A DNA stretch of 64,000 nucleotides from Parapristionchus giblindavisi (Eukaryota > Nematoda > Chromadorea > Rhabditida > Diplogasteridae), in NCBI GenBank assembly GCA_943737045.1, contig CALSFV010000061.1:310001-374000 (forward strand). The letters are read 5' to 3'. Below the pieces are notes generated by a model, which was given only the letters and a program-made list of their open reading frames with translations, was not told the origin of the DNA and did not search any database. The position numbers were made by a program, and so were the translations under genes. Below are positions 12,341-23,731 of the stretch, one piece after another (the stretch's first letter is position 1; the number at the start of each line of letters is the position of its first letter).

Positions 12341-13200
12341 TCACCTCCTCCGGCCCATTTTCATCACTGCTACTCGAGTCAATATCATGTCAATACCACG
12401 GCTCAATATCATCACTGAACTTTGGCTGCGTAGCTGACTGAGTATCGTATCTGCTTTTGTACCATTCCAAATCACTGATTTCTGCTACCAAACATGATTT
12501 ATACTTTGACACAATGTAAAATAAGAACACTTTGTAGGCGTGCATTTTTTCATTTGAGTTTATTGTATATTGCATAATCGATTGATAAAGAAAATTCCTC
12601 TTGAACTACGCGGCATTATAAACACTTATATAATAATATATTTCCTTATTTCACACTGAGAAAGTGCATGACTAGCATGTTCTACGTGTAATCTCCATAG
12701 TGCTTGAGACTTCCCCAGGGAACTATTTTCATTGCAACAGCATACTGTATTAATATTTAGTATATCTTTCACACACGATGCAGTAGAAAAATGTGTGAAA
12801 AAATCATTAAAACAACGTGCTCTAGAGACAGAAAAGATTAAAAATGATAGATGGGCAATGCGGTTGGGACAGCTCTTGTCCCTCTCATATCATCGAGTCT
12901 TTTCTTGATTGGACCGGGAATAGAACAATACTATGTAGCCGATGATAGTGAGAATAACCAAGACGATAAGTCACAATGGAGACAACACGAACAATCACAC
13001 AGAAAGAATCAGTTGACTTTTTCGAATTCTTCATTTCCATCACAACAAATGAATAGATAATTAATTAGATATATTATCCTAGGGTGATGGAGGTCCACCG
13101 CGTTATCAGCGAGTCGGTTGAAGGAACAACAACAATATAAATATCTTTGTCTGTGTGATAACGAAGAGGAGATTCAAACTCGTATGAGGATATCACATCA

Positions 13201-13311
13201 AAGAGACGCCCCGAGCGAAATAGATACTCCGCTCTGACCACACTCTCATGTTTTGTCTGTCTGCGAGAGAGCGTTAGCAGAGCGGAGAAGCTTTGGGTGT
13301 GTGCCTTTAAA
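13201..13311. mobile_element. MITE family A copy
   Basis: Right end GTGTGCCT followed by TTAA (13303-13312 region); left end degraded to AAAGAGACGCCCCGAGC. Between the duplicated gene units. Confidence 0.65.
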
Positions 13312-13396
13312 TAAATGTATTATTGACCGTATAAAATACGCTTGTTTATTTGGTACGAGAGTAGCCAGCAATTGCCACCGCACCTCTTATATGTTT

Positions 13397-13400
<4 letters not shown>

Positions 13401-13454
<54 letters not shown>
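13401..13454 (+). repeat. (GA)n microsatellite
   Basis: Uninterrupted GA dinucleotides, about 26 units. Confidence 0.95.
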
Positions 13455-13456
<2 letters not shown>

Positions 13457-13783
13457 CAAGCGCGATAGTACTTTGATCAGTGAGAGCGCGAGGAGGGAAG
13501 GGAGGAAAAAGTGGGAGGGGATAGATAGAATGTTTCTGTTTTAGCAGCTAGATAGCAAAGAAATTGCACATGTGCATTTTATATGGACAATAAGATGAAT
13601 ATCTATCTATACCACCAGTACGACGGAAGGATCTCTTCATGCGAATCGCCGGTCCTACTTTCCTGACATGAGAAGAAGTCAGGAGTGGCCCAACATGCAC
13701 ATCAGAGCCTTCTCTTGATAAATGTGTTCAAAATGTAAACTGTAATCTATCTATTTATCACTGTTCAGGAGTTATGTTATCAC

Positions 13784-14046
13784 GTGTGTCGCGTAAGACT
13801 CGAATAAACGGTGGCACATTGAAAAAATCGAAAATGAGCACAGGACATTTTTTGGAAGACCATGTGGTCCCTCACAAGGCATTGTCGAGCTTTTTTTCAT
13901 CTTCATTTTCAACGTCGACGTTGTTGTTAGTTGTTAGTTAATACGTTGTTAGGGACCATATAGTCTACCGAAAATTGCAATAATATGTTGGGGTGAAAAA
14001 AATGTGCCACACACCCCCCGTTTTACTCGATTCTTCAGTGACACGC
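13784..14046. mobile_element. MITE family C with long imperfect terminal inverted repeats
   Basis: The left end GTGTCGCGTAAGACTCGAAT..GGTGGCACATT and the reverse complement of the right end GTGTCACTGAAGAATCGAGT..GTGGCACATT pair over about 45 bp. The interior (CATGTGGTCCCTCACAA...GAGCTTTTTTTCAT) recurs at 60568-60722. The right terminus overlaps the first bases of a dead PMP3/RCI2 exon 3. Confidence 0.65.
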
Positions 14047-14071
14047 CTGCTATGCCATCCTTGCCTACTAA
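14042..14071 (+). pseudogene. Remnant exon 3 of a third PMP3/RCI2 copy
   Basis: Encodes HACYAILAY-stop, the conserved C-terminus of the two intact copies, then shares their downstream bases (ATCATCGTCC versus ATCACCATCT). The acceptor and first codons are replaced by the end of MITE family C. It sits just before duplication unit 2, as expected for the 3' edge of a further tandem unit. Confidence 0.75.
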
Positions 14072-14930
14072 TCATCGTCCACTTCTCTTTGCATACACCA
14101 CATGTGTAAATAGTACCCTGTAGACATTGACTCCACCCCCCCCCTTTTTGCTTCCTTTCAATTCTTCCATCAACACATTGGTGGGTTGTGTACTGCCACA
14201 GACCCCCATGATATCGACTCGTCTGTACATCTTCTTTCCTCCCTCTCCCTCTCCCTCTCCCTCTCCCTCTCCCTCTCCCTCTCCCTCTCCCTCTCCCTCT
14301 TCCTTTCTCATCCCTTTGCTATTTTTCCACCCTTCATTCCTCCCATGTCCCATTCGTCCTTCTTTCTTTCTTGTGTCCGTTATGTCAAATCTTCTTTTGT
14401 TTCTTGTGAATCTAGCCTTGTTCTAATACATATATACTTCATCTACATGCATATTGTTCATGAATAGACGATGAACCATTTCATGTCTTGCGTGAGCGGT
14501 GGAAACCAATCACGGATGATTTTCGCTCTGACTTTCATACCATGTACCAATTCAATCTGAGTTTATGCCTGGCAACGCCAATTTTGCACTCACATGAACT
14601 AAATCGGCATGCGCTTTTCATAAAGTTAAAAAAAGATGGAAAAAGATCCCCTCCCCCTCCATCCCTTCGTTCATCTTTGATGTGAATAATTTGAATAAAT
14701 AGTCAAATTCTCGCCACTGTTTCATTTGTTTTTGTAAATTGATATTCAACAATAGCGCATGCATAATCCGATAGACATATCATAATATGGTAACCTCATT
14801 AATATTCATGAACTCGAACTCTTCTTCGCTTCGATTCTCCTCTGAGACAAGTAGTCAGTTAGGGGAAATTGGCGAGTGGTTACAAAGATGGCATAGAAGC
14901 AACTTGATTATTGTTTGTCCCTCGTAACTA

Positions 14931-15221
14931 GGGTTGGCTATTCGAGGGTTGCGCGACCGCAATGGCCTTGCCTCTCCTTTGCTAGGTATTGCGGGCCCGC
15001 AATACTTTGCAAATCATTGCGGGCCCGCGACCTCGGATGGAGGGGAGGGGGAGGGAATCGCATTGCGGGCCCGCAATCACTCTTTATGGGAAAGAGAGGA
15101 GTTAGAGGGGAGGAAAAGGACGTTGCGGGACCGCAATCGCCCCCCCCCTCCCCCCTAGGGTTGGCTATAGCGCACACCGCATTGCGGGCCCGCAATACGG
15201 TGTGCGCTATAGCCAACCCTA
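14931..15221. mobile_element. GC-rich MITE ending in a near-perfect 66-bp palindrome
   Basis: Begins TAGGGTTGGCTAT and ends ATAGCCAACCCTA. The right part, 15156-15221, is almost perfectly self-complementary around GCGGGCCCGC with one mispair. ATTGCGGGCCCGCAAT or close variants occur five times inside. The GC content is far above the surroundings. Confidence 0.7.
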
Positions 15222-17243
15222 TCCCGTTATGCAAGCCACACTTAGTCCTGGGGAGATCACCTCTAGGCCAATGATAATCGATACTTAGTAATCGTTGATC
15301 TCTAGAAATCAGTAGTAAATTTGGGAGATGGTCAACATCATTTCCCACTTATTTCCACAGACCAAAGATTACTACATACGTGTCATTGTACAGAGATCGT
15401 TGACAAGGGTAACCCTCCCGTCACAGCACCCTCTCACCCCTGTCTCTTCCTCTTTGTCCCTACAAAAGTGGTCAACAATGACGAATTCCGGACATGGCGT
15501 GAAGGGGGAATTTCAAAATAGATCGGATGGCTACACTGACAAGGGAAGCAAAACTGGAAACGTACATGATTCTGAAAGCGTGACACACATGATTGTTTAT
15601 GGTTGAGGGAGGGATGGCCAATGGTGGTTTCTGAAGTTGCACCGCGGACCTGTTAATCAATTTTTTTCGATCGATGCATTTTCACCAAATTCGCGAACTC
15701 TCTCATAATTGAGACAACAACTTAGTTAGCTCACTCCAGTCCCCGTTACCATTACGAGCGTGAGAGTACATATTATCCAAGATATCTTTTTGAGAGAGTT
15801 TTGAGCAAGCTAACCTTTCTCTATGGTAGTCCAGTTAGACAACCTATCTCTAAGAGAATTTGCAACGCGTGCATGCGTCGCAATCTTTGCAGTTTTTGAT
15901 CAATGACCAAGTGGTCAACAATGGTTTTTTCGATAACAAGAATTTCCTCCCCTGAGAGAATTGTTTACCACCGAAGCTATGTGTATGTGTAGATCATCCA
16001 ATTATCATCATTCTCAATAATATCGGAGAGCACTGTCACGTTATCGATTATTGCTATCGCGCCTCGGGCGTAGATAAATTATAATTATTATATCAGTAAG
16101 TTCCTCAATGTAACCTTGATAAGTCTACCGAGTACCGATCAAAATATTGCGCGTTCTAACACTGCTTAATTCGTAATTTTTGCAAAGTTTTTTTCCTAGC
16201 CATGTCCGCTAATGAAATACTTTGTTCCTTTCATCAGTGTCCAAGTGATGAACAATTTTTTTCGAAAACAAGAATTTCCACTCTGAGAAAATTGTTTACC
16301 ACGACCGCATCCTTTGTATTGTGAGGGCCATTTACCAGATACGGCTACTAATTAGCGGTTACGGTCCGATATTTTCAGCGGTTATAAACCTTGCGTGGGC
16401 AAGATTTTCGAGAGCGAGGGTAGAGAAATTCTAGAAAATATGTTAAATATAGTAAAAGAGCGCAGAGGCAAGTAGTCAGTTAGGGGAAAGTTAGGAGCTG
16501 TTACGAAGATGGCATAGGGGCAACTTGTTTATTGTTTGTCTCTAGTAACTCCCCAGAGAGAGGACGAGAGACAAGGCTATTCTATCAATCATGATGCGCT
16601 TGGCGGTTACTCCCGTTTCAACCGAGAAGAGGGTCGTTTGTGTACGCTACACGCGACGGGTTTGGCGACGGAGGCGGAATCGAACCAGTGGGGGGTGGTG
16701 TGATGGCAAAATGTGATATCGATTGAAAATATCGATTAGTAGGTCCGCGGTGCAACTTTTGAAAGCACTTTTGCCCATCCCCCCTCCAACCCTAACCACC
16801 TACATGGGTCGCTTTCAGAATCGTTTTCGTCGGAACTGGTGCTTCCCTTGTGAGAAGGGGGCGGGGCCTCGCAAGGTCGAGGGCAGAGGAAGGATTGATT
16901 TTAGGACTCATTGCGGGCTCACAACCCCCGAATTGCCAACTCTAATAAACCAGACATATGATATGTATAGCGTCTGTCTCAAAAAATGTTTATGGCCCAT
17001 AGAAAAACATTTTCAGTGTCCTCCTGTGTATTCCCTCTCTCCATCAACCTCTCGAAATCTCTCCCTTTCCTTTTACTCTCTCCATCACTAATCACATATC
17101 TCTTGCTGTATCCTTTTGTTGTTGCCATTTCGATTTATCCTTTCTTTTTTTTTCATTCCACTGTTCTCTCAATCGTTAAGTTCATTGTTTGTGAAATGTT
17201 TTTGAAAATCATGAGAAAGCATTATTTTAAATTTCAGTGGACA

Positions 17244-18942
17244 ATGGCTCTTACCTGGAGCGATCTTCCCAAGTTCATCTGTGCCGTTCTGCTGCCGGTA
17301 CGGATTCCACCAATCAATCAATATCGAAAGACAAATTTATGCGACAAAATATTGATTCGAGGAAATATATGGAAAGCAATAAAAAATAGAACTTTACAAA
17401 TTTTTTATCCAACGGAACATTCATGGTAAAAACACTATATCAACGTTCCATGATTAGTTCTTCAAAACCTTTCTGCGCAGGATTGATCAGTCTTCTTCCC
17501 ATGTAAAGATCAAAGATCATGTTATACACAAATAGTTCAGAGCTAATTTTAAACTCTTCGCTCTGGCAATGCTCTCTCGCTTTCCTTGTCTACGAGATAG
17601 TGCAGCCAGAGCGGAGAGTAAAATTAGCTCGGGTGCGCGCAAACGTTTGTGATGTCTGATCCTTTAAGAGTTCTCGAATTTATCAATGATCCAACTCTCC
17701 TTATATACAGATTCCGAGCATACGACTTTTTTATGGAATAAATATAAATAAATAAATAAATGATTACATCATATCGTTTAAGCCAGTGGGAGTCTTCCTC
17801 GAGAAGGGTTGCACGTATCATCTGGCCATCAATATTCTTCTTACCATTCTCGGATTTATCCCCGGTGAGATCTTACATTTGAACACGAAATTTAATCGAA
17901 ATATCAATAGTGAACGAAATTTTTATATTTTTGGTTAGCGCAACCCGAACTACTGTAATCAAACCGTGAATTTAAGTGCATTTCTCTATAATATTGCAGG
18001 GTACGGTAGCTTACGGTAGATCGGGATACGGTATCCAGAAAGATAAAAGTTGGCCCACTATTGATATAATGGCAACTAGTATTTGATCTCGGGTCATCAT
18101 GAATTTTTCGACTTTGGCCATTTTCAACCATGAACCCCGGGTCATGGGTCGACTGAAAAAAGTCAGTTCGCGATTCCTGACGGTTACGGTAGCACAATAC
18201 CGTATACTCCCACTAATAACAACGATGCAACTTTGGTTGTTATACGCCACCTCCCAACTGATTTACGTTATGCAATTGATCGTTGGCAAAATGATCGCCC
18301 CCCCCCCCCCCACTTTCTCGCTCTCTTTGTCTACTAGAGACTGTTGCCAGAGCGGAGAGTAAAATTAGCTCGGGTGTCACGGAGTATATCGGTTGCCATG
18401 AAATCTGTATTAGACGTAGCGGCCGAAACACCATGAAGCACATTACTAATAAAAAATTAAGAATAAATATGTATTACATTTATAGTGCATGCCATATAAA
18501 TTTGTACTTCTATAAATTATACAATCTAATTAATTAAAAATGAAATGAGAAAAACCCAGCTACGAAACATCCATAAAGGGACTTACAACTTTGTCAATGG
18601 TCTCTTCACTGCGCACACTATTCTCTGTTCTCAAACAACGAGAGAGCGTAGCGCGTTGAAGAGTCCGTAGACAAATGTGTCAGTCCCTATAAGCTGATAA
18701 AGTTGTTTCAACGACACTGATACTGAGTATATAACTTTTTAAATTGTAACTGCAATGTAAATGCAACATGTAAATTGTAAAAAAAATAAATATAAATACA
18801 ATGTAATGAAGAATATCCATGCATCGCTGTGTATAATTAAATGATTAAAAAAATTAAAAATGAAAAAATAATTAATTAAATGTGCAATTAAATATTGTGT
18901 TTAGGTGTCATCCACGCCTGCTACATCATCCTTGCCTACTAA
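17244..18942 (+). CDS. PMP3/RCI2 (UPF0057) small membrane protein, copy B
   Basis: Three exons, 17244-17297, 17783-17864 and 18905-18942, encode 57 residues beginning MALTWSDLPKF. Only five residues differ from copy A (C5W, T6S, Y44F, I47V, V53I by position in the peptide), all conservative or in the short luminal start, which implies purifying selection on both copies. The PPVGVFLEKGC signature is intact. A TTTCAG acceptor ends at 17237, seven bases before ATG. The acceptor of exon 2 is TTTAAG here but TTTCAG in copy A; frame allows no other site. A canonical AATAAA lies at 19143-19148. The last intron holds a SINE-like LINE tail split by a MITE. Confidence 0.93.
17540..17644. mobile_element. 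MITE family A copy in intron 1 of copy B
   Basis: Well-kept hairpin arms CTCTTCGCTCTGGCAATGCTCTC and GCCAGAGCGGAGAGTAAAAT around a TTTCCTTGTCTACGAG loop. No counterpart in copy A intron 1. Confidence 0.7.
18292..18378. mobile_element. MITE family A copy, one arm replaced by a C tract
   Basis: A run of 13 C precedes ACTTTCTCGCTCTCTTTGTCTAC and the right arm TTGCCAGAGCGGAGAG..AGCTCGGGTGT. Confidence 0.55.
18550..18725 (+). pseudogene. RTE-like LINE tail interrupted by a MITE
   Basis: CCCAGCTACGAAACATCCAT (18554-18573) and AGCTGATAAAGTTGTT (18691-18706) are contiguous at the end of the LINE at 5870-5910. The 18576-18689 MITE separates them here. Confidence 0.7.
18576..18689. mobile_element. 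MITE family B nested in the LINE tail
   Basis: Termini AAGGGAC...GTCCCT with TA at both junctions. Interior TCAATGGTCTCTTC...CTCTGTTCTC..ACGAGAGAGCGTAGCGCG recurs at 8822-8935, 21588-21698 (reverse) and 34990-35106. Confidence 0.7.
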
Positions 18943-19175
18943 TCACCATCTCCGCCCTCCATCACTGCTGCTACTCCACGGCTATATGCCATTCGTTAAC
19001 TTTGGCTGCGTAGCTGGCTGAGTATCGTATCTGCTATTGAACCATTCCAAACCACTGACCTCTGCTAGCAACATGATTTATTGTCATGATTTTTATGTTG
19101 TAGACGTGCATTTTTCATGTAAATTTACTGTATATATCGATCAATAAAGAAAATACCTCTTGAACTACGCTGCAT

Positions 19176-19524
19176 TTTAAAGGTGGTGTACGGCGAATAT
19201 TTTCGTGAACAAACCGTGAAGACAGAAATATAGCAAAAGTTATTCTGCATAGAGTACATAGATTATTTTATGCTAATTCAGCTTATTGATCGCTAGAATC
19301 ATGAATGAATCATGCTTGATATACAGGCAAAGGCGCGAAATTTTGAAAATAAGAAAGTTCGGCAATAGGTTTCGAACCCGCGACGTTGCGCTAACTAGGC
19401 AGCACATTTACCACTACACCAAGGGATAGATGACTGGATACGCTAATTTCTTGCATATCACTTATCTATTGCACAAATAATGTGTTACGTATTTGCATAG
19501 ACATTCGAGGGCTTCCATCTTTAA
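19176..19524 (-). mobile_element. TIR element with internal tRNA-like promoter, family T1, copy 1
   Basis: Ends AGGTGG...CCATCT, each bordered by TTAA. On the minus strand 19426-19361 it holds a tRNA-like segment: TGGTGTAGTGGTAA (A box) and GGGTTCGAAACC (B box) at normal spacing. The flanks of this segment do not form an acceptor stem, so it is a promoter relic, not a tRNA gene. About 349 bp, the same length as copy 2. Confidence 0.75.
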
Positions 19525-20143
19525 ACAAAATCAATCAATCATTATTGATCACGTTCACGCACATTGGTGTGCTGGGATGTGGATTTATTTATTTATTATA
19601 CACCACAAGGGTGCTTCATCGATAACAAAAAATGTATTCGAGTGCAAATAAATTTTGTGGAATAACAAAATATCAAAATCGTTATAAGTTGATTGAAAGA
19701 AGAAATTGTAATTTTTACAAATCCTGCAAATGTATTGAATACTATTTAGAAGAACACTGTTTCGGCTATAAGTTCTTGGCAGTGATCCTCTTCTCAACGG
19801 GGATAGCCTGTAGAACCCCCATTGAGTTACATGCCAAAAAAGTTTATTATAATAGTTTGAAAGCATGCAAAATCTAATTCATGCGAACTATGGATGTTAT
19901 CCATTGGTCATATGACAAATTCCATAAATCTCTTCCAATCCTTTTACGTTTTTTGAATAAATATCACTTTTTCAAACACGGAGAAAGTGCATCGCATGTT
20001 CTATGTGTGATCTTCACAGTGTTTGATTTTTCCGGAAAAATATTTTCATTTCAACAGTGTAGTGTAAGCGAAGTAATAATAATAATAATTTATTCTTTTT
20101 TTGTGTCCTATGTATTGTTCATTACGTTCCAGCATAATAAAGA

Positions 20144-20197
<54 letters not shown>

Positions 20198-21030
20198 CGT
20201 GTCCGCATATCATACACAGAGAGCACCAATGCAGGTGGAATTTTCATATTCACGAGTTCTGTCCTTCCATTGAAGAAAATGTGCGCATACGCAACTTATG
20301 GATGTAACTTCCTAAGCGAAGCGAAGAGCAAGAATTGGAACGATATGCACAACAGAGCCATCGTCCTAACGAACTCTTGATGAATGTGACAGAAATGAAA
20401 AAAAATGCAACTTGAATGAATGTAGCTTGAGAAATTTCCCTTATTGTTCTCGAAAGATCATATCACTCTGATAGATGAGCTGACTGTGCCAACTTCTTGC
20501 ATGTCATTCACACAAGAGAGATGTGAGGGATTTACTAGAACTTTCGCATGTCACCATCTTTAACTAACATATATTTTCCCACTTTCTGTGAACACAAATC
20601 TATCCAAGTCAAGTCCTAGAAGCATTATAAGACAATCAACCTAATTTCGGAACCCTTTTGTTATTGTGATCTCATTGTCAGCTAATAAAGCCTTCTCTTC
20701 TGATCTCCCTTTCTCCCCTCTCTCTCCCTCTCCCTCTCATCAAGAACGGCGGTATCACATTCCACTGTGTTCCTAGGGAATTGGAGTGAAATGAGAACAC
20801 GACGATCGAACAGATGATAGAAGAAGAAGAATGGAAGGGGATAATGAAGAAGATGAGGCCATAGTTGGAACGTAATGGCGACGGGTTGACGACATTCATA
20901 TGTTTTCTGCTTTTTTTGTGCAATAACTTTATCGCGATTATCTCTGCATTTTTGTTGTTGAAAAAGTATCCCATCCTATCCTCTGTACATTCGTTTGTCG
21001 AACCATTTCATTTTTCAACCTTGAACTGTG
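19525..21030. other. Intergenic stretch, no gene recognised
   Basis: Contains the CACCACAAGGGTGCTTC repeat (19601-19670), an ATT microsatellite at 20144-20197 and CT-rich DNA near 20700. No coding signal I trust. Confidence 0.5.
20144..20197 (+). repeat. (ATT)n microsatellite
   Basis: About 17 pure ATT triplets. Confidence 0.95.
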
Positions 21031-21380
21031 TTTAAAGGTGGTGTCCGGGCAATATTTTCGTGAACAAACTGTGAAGACAGAAAGATAGCCAAAGTTATTC
21101 TGCATACCTTCCATAAATTAGTTTATGCTAATTTAGCTTATTGATCGCTAGAATCGTGAATGAATCATGCTTGATGTACAGGAAAAGGCGCGAAATTTTG
21201 AAAATAAGAAAGTTCGGCAATAGGTTTCGAACCTGTGAGGTTGCGCTTACTAGATAGCGCCTTTACCGCTACACCAAGGGATGCACGAATGAAAGTTCTA
21301 ATTTCTTGCATATCATTTAGCCCTTGAATAGCCGATATGTTGTATATTTGCATGGACATTCGAGGGCCTCCATCTTTAAG
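21031..21380 (-). mobile_element. TIR element with internal tRNA-like promoter, family T1, copy 2
   Basis: Colinear with 19176-19524 over its full length. The tRNA-like part (21280-21217, minus strand) again keeps GGTGTAGCGGTAAAGGCGC and GGTTCGAAACC. Changes between copies are scattered substitutions. Confidence 0.75.
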
Positions 21381-22220
21381 GCATTTTCTCTTTGTGTTGT
21401 ACCGTAATGTATCGATAACTAATTGAAAGCTTGACTCTTCATCGAGCTCCTCCCATAGGGACCTTCCCATCGTTGCTGACAATGAGCTACCACACCCCTT
21501 ATTATAATATAATCTGTCTAGACATTATGGACTCGATGACAAATACAATTAATGATCGTTAAAAAGTATAAATATTGGGTTGCTTTCATTGTAAGGGGCT
21601 GATACCTTTGTCAACAGTCTCTTCAACGCTCTCTCGTAGCTGGAGAACAGAGAAATAGTGTGCACAATCACGAGAGAGATCAATCTCCCTTTAAGTCACG
21701 ATTAGATATTGTAATTGAAATAATTGAAACAAAATTTTCATTAACGAACAACTCTGAAGAAGAACACTGACGACAAGCTCGAAACGTTCTCTCATCTGTA
21801 AGATAGCATTTGTTAATTTGCTTATTCAGGCTCGATGCAACCTTTTCTGAAATTTAAAATACTCATTCGTAAATCTATTTTGCCGCAAGTAAAACAGTGC
21901 TAATTTGAAACTCTCTGCTCAAAAACTGCAGATAAGGGAATCACAGGAAAGAATTCCCTGGGGCGCCTTACCCAGGGTATTTTCTATGAGTGCACTGCGT
22001 GGTCGGTCTTGTTGTCGGAAGAAGTATGCTGATCAATCTACAATGAAACCATAGTGCATCATAGATTGGATTGGATCATATTTGATCCCCTTCCTTTATT
22101 CATCCATCCATTCATTCCTTATATGTTGATCTTCCTTCTTCCGATAACAATACCCGTACGATCTTTCATCGGTAAGGCTACTACTATTCCGTTATTCTAC
22201 CTCTCCCCCCTCTCTCTCCG

Positions 22221-22252
<32 letters not shown>

Positions 22253-23001
22253 TCTTTCTCTCTCTCCCTGTCTCTCTGACTCTCTCCATCCCTTATACTC
22301 TATCATCAATCTTTCCCGATTCTTATAATACTCCATTTCACTTCTGTTACTATCACATTCGTGATCCGCCTTATCGTTTTTTACTCTAATCAAACAAAGT
22401 ACAGCTTACGCGAATACGTAGGGACAAGAGCTTGGTGGAGAGACGACAGAGAGGCAGAGATACGAGAGAGGGAAGAAAACGAGAAGGTACAGACGGTCAG
22501 AGATAGAGTGAGAGAGTACATGGATTGAAGAGAGCACAGGGGAGTTAGAGAGTGGCTAGAGAGAACAGCGATCGAGGAGAGTGTGGGAGAGTGATCATAA
22601 GGAACAATCCTATTGGGAATCTGAGAGTTGGTTGGGGAGCAAATACTGAAAATGGAGGGAGAGGGAGAGGGAGAGATAGTCCCCGAAAGGGTCTAAGCTT
22701 CTTTCATTGTATCATTCATTTGCGATCGTTCCATAATGTCTTTTTTTACTCTAATCAATTTACAATTTTTTACATTTTAATCGATCCATTTTATTCTATC
22801 ATGCACTTTGATTTCTTCATTTATTGCTCATATTTGATCGAGTAATCCTTCAATTTATTTTTATTCTTTAATTCCATCATAGCAAATATGAAAAGAAGTC
22901 ACGAACAGAAAAGTAGAGAAAACTCTCCTCATTTTACGGACTGTGCTGCTTTTTCTCTTTTTTTCGCGCCCTTTTGAACATCACATAAAATGGTTGTCAT
23001 A
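21381..23001. other. Intergenic stretch, no gene recognised
   Basis: Holds a reversed MITE B (about 21588-21698) and CT/GA-rich blocks at 22200-22300 and 22430-22680. Nothing else supported. Confidence 0.5.
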
Positions 23002-23731
23002 CACATTGTAACTTCCATTTTGAAATCCACAATTTTGGAACTTTTTTATATATAACTGTCGAATTGTCACCAGCACATTTGCAAACATAGTTACGTAAAT
23101 GTACTCATTGGAACTAACTATAAGGAACTCTAATTTTGAATATGTAAATTTGTAACCAGGAATTTGTAACCAAAAATTTGTAACCAAAAATTTGTAACCA
23201 AAGATTTGTAATCAAAAATTTGTAACCGGGAAGTTGGAACCAAGAATTTGGAACCAGTTTATTTGAACCGAGGAAGAAAAAACCCTTGTTTTGGGAAACG
23301 AAATTGCACTCAACGAATCTGATAAACTTAGAAACCTTATTTATTTAGGCTCACTAATAACAACAAGGAATTAAATCGATAAATCGCGCTGTTTGCGCGA
23401 CTGTGGATGATCAATTTAGTTTCCCAAAACGAGGGTTTTACTCAGGCGGTTCAAATATGCTGATTCCAAGTTCTTGGTTCCAATTTCATGGTTTCAAATT
23501 TGTGGTTACAAATGTTTGGTCACAAATTTTTGGTTACAAATTCCTGGTTACAAATTTGCATGGGTACAAAAAGTATTAAAAATTAGAGTTCCTTATAGTC
23601 AGTTCCAATGCGTGCATTTACATACATAACTATGTTTGCAAATGTGCTGGTGACAAATCGACAGTTCCATTTTTTCGTTTTCAATTTGCCAGTTTCAAAG
23701 TGTTGAGTTCCAATTTTTAAATTACAAAGTG
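23002..23731. mobile_element. 730-bp fold-back element with TGTAACCA-rich arms
   Basis: Termini CACATTGTAA and TTACAAAGTG are flanked by TA on both sides (23000-23001, 23732-23733). The two arms, about 300 bp each, are inverted copies and both contain serial AATTTGTAACCAaaa units; for example ATAAGGAACTCTAATTTT at 23122 pairs with AAAATTAGAGTTCCTTAT near 23577. The unpaired centre is only about 150 bp and has no coding capacity. Confidence 0.8.

Larger units (their letters stand above)
8282..12600 (+). repeat. Tandem segmental duplication, unit 1 (ends with PMP3/RCI2 gene copy A)
   Basis: Matches unit 2 in order: TACTGCCACAGACGC..ATATCGACTCGTCTG then a CCCTCT array (8400-8740 versus 14190-14300); GTCAACAATATTTTTCGAAAAC..GGTCACGGTCCG (9255-9430 versus 16240-16420); the gene (11345-12340 versus 17244-18942) and its 3' UTR (12370-12600 versus 18975-19160). 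Limits are approximate. Confidence 0.7.
14092..19165 (+). repeat. Tandem segmental duplication, unit 2 (ends with PMP3/RCI2 gene copy B)
   Basis: Colinear with unit 1, but with extra inserts: the 14931-15221 palindromic element, the 15440-15665 repeat and a nested LINE/MITE pair in the last intron. The younger insertions make it about 0.8 kb longer. Confidence 0.7.

Noticed and set aside
12851..13060. 69-codon frame starting MGNAVGTALVPL
   Set aside because: Composition is plausible and it starts with a hydrophobic stretch, but it has no splice signals, no relatives in the window and no recognisable domain; left uncalled rather than dismissed.
14915..15348. Overlapping GC-rich frames on both strands
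   Set aside because: They arise from the palindromic ATTGCGGGCCCGCAAT repeats.
23150..23290. CRISPR-like short direct repeats
   Set aside because: Units of AATTTGTAACCA have no unique spacers, sit in a eukaryotic fold-back arm and are repeated inverted on the other arm.
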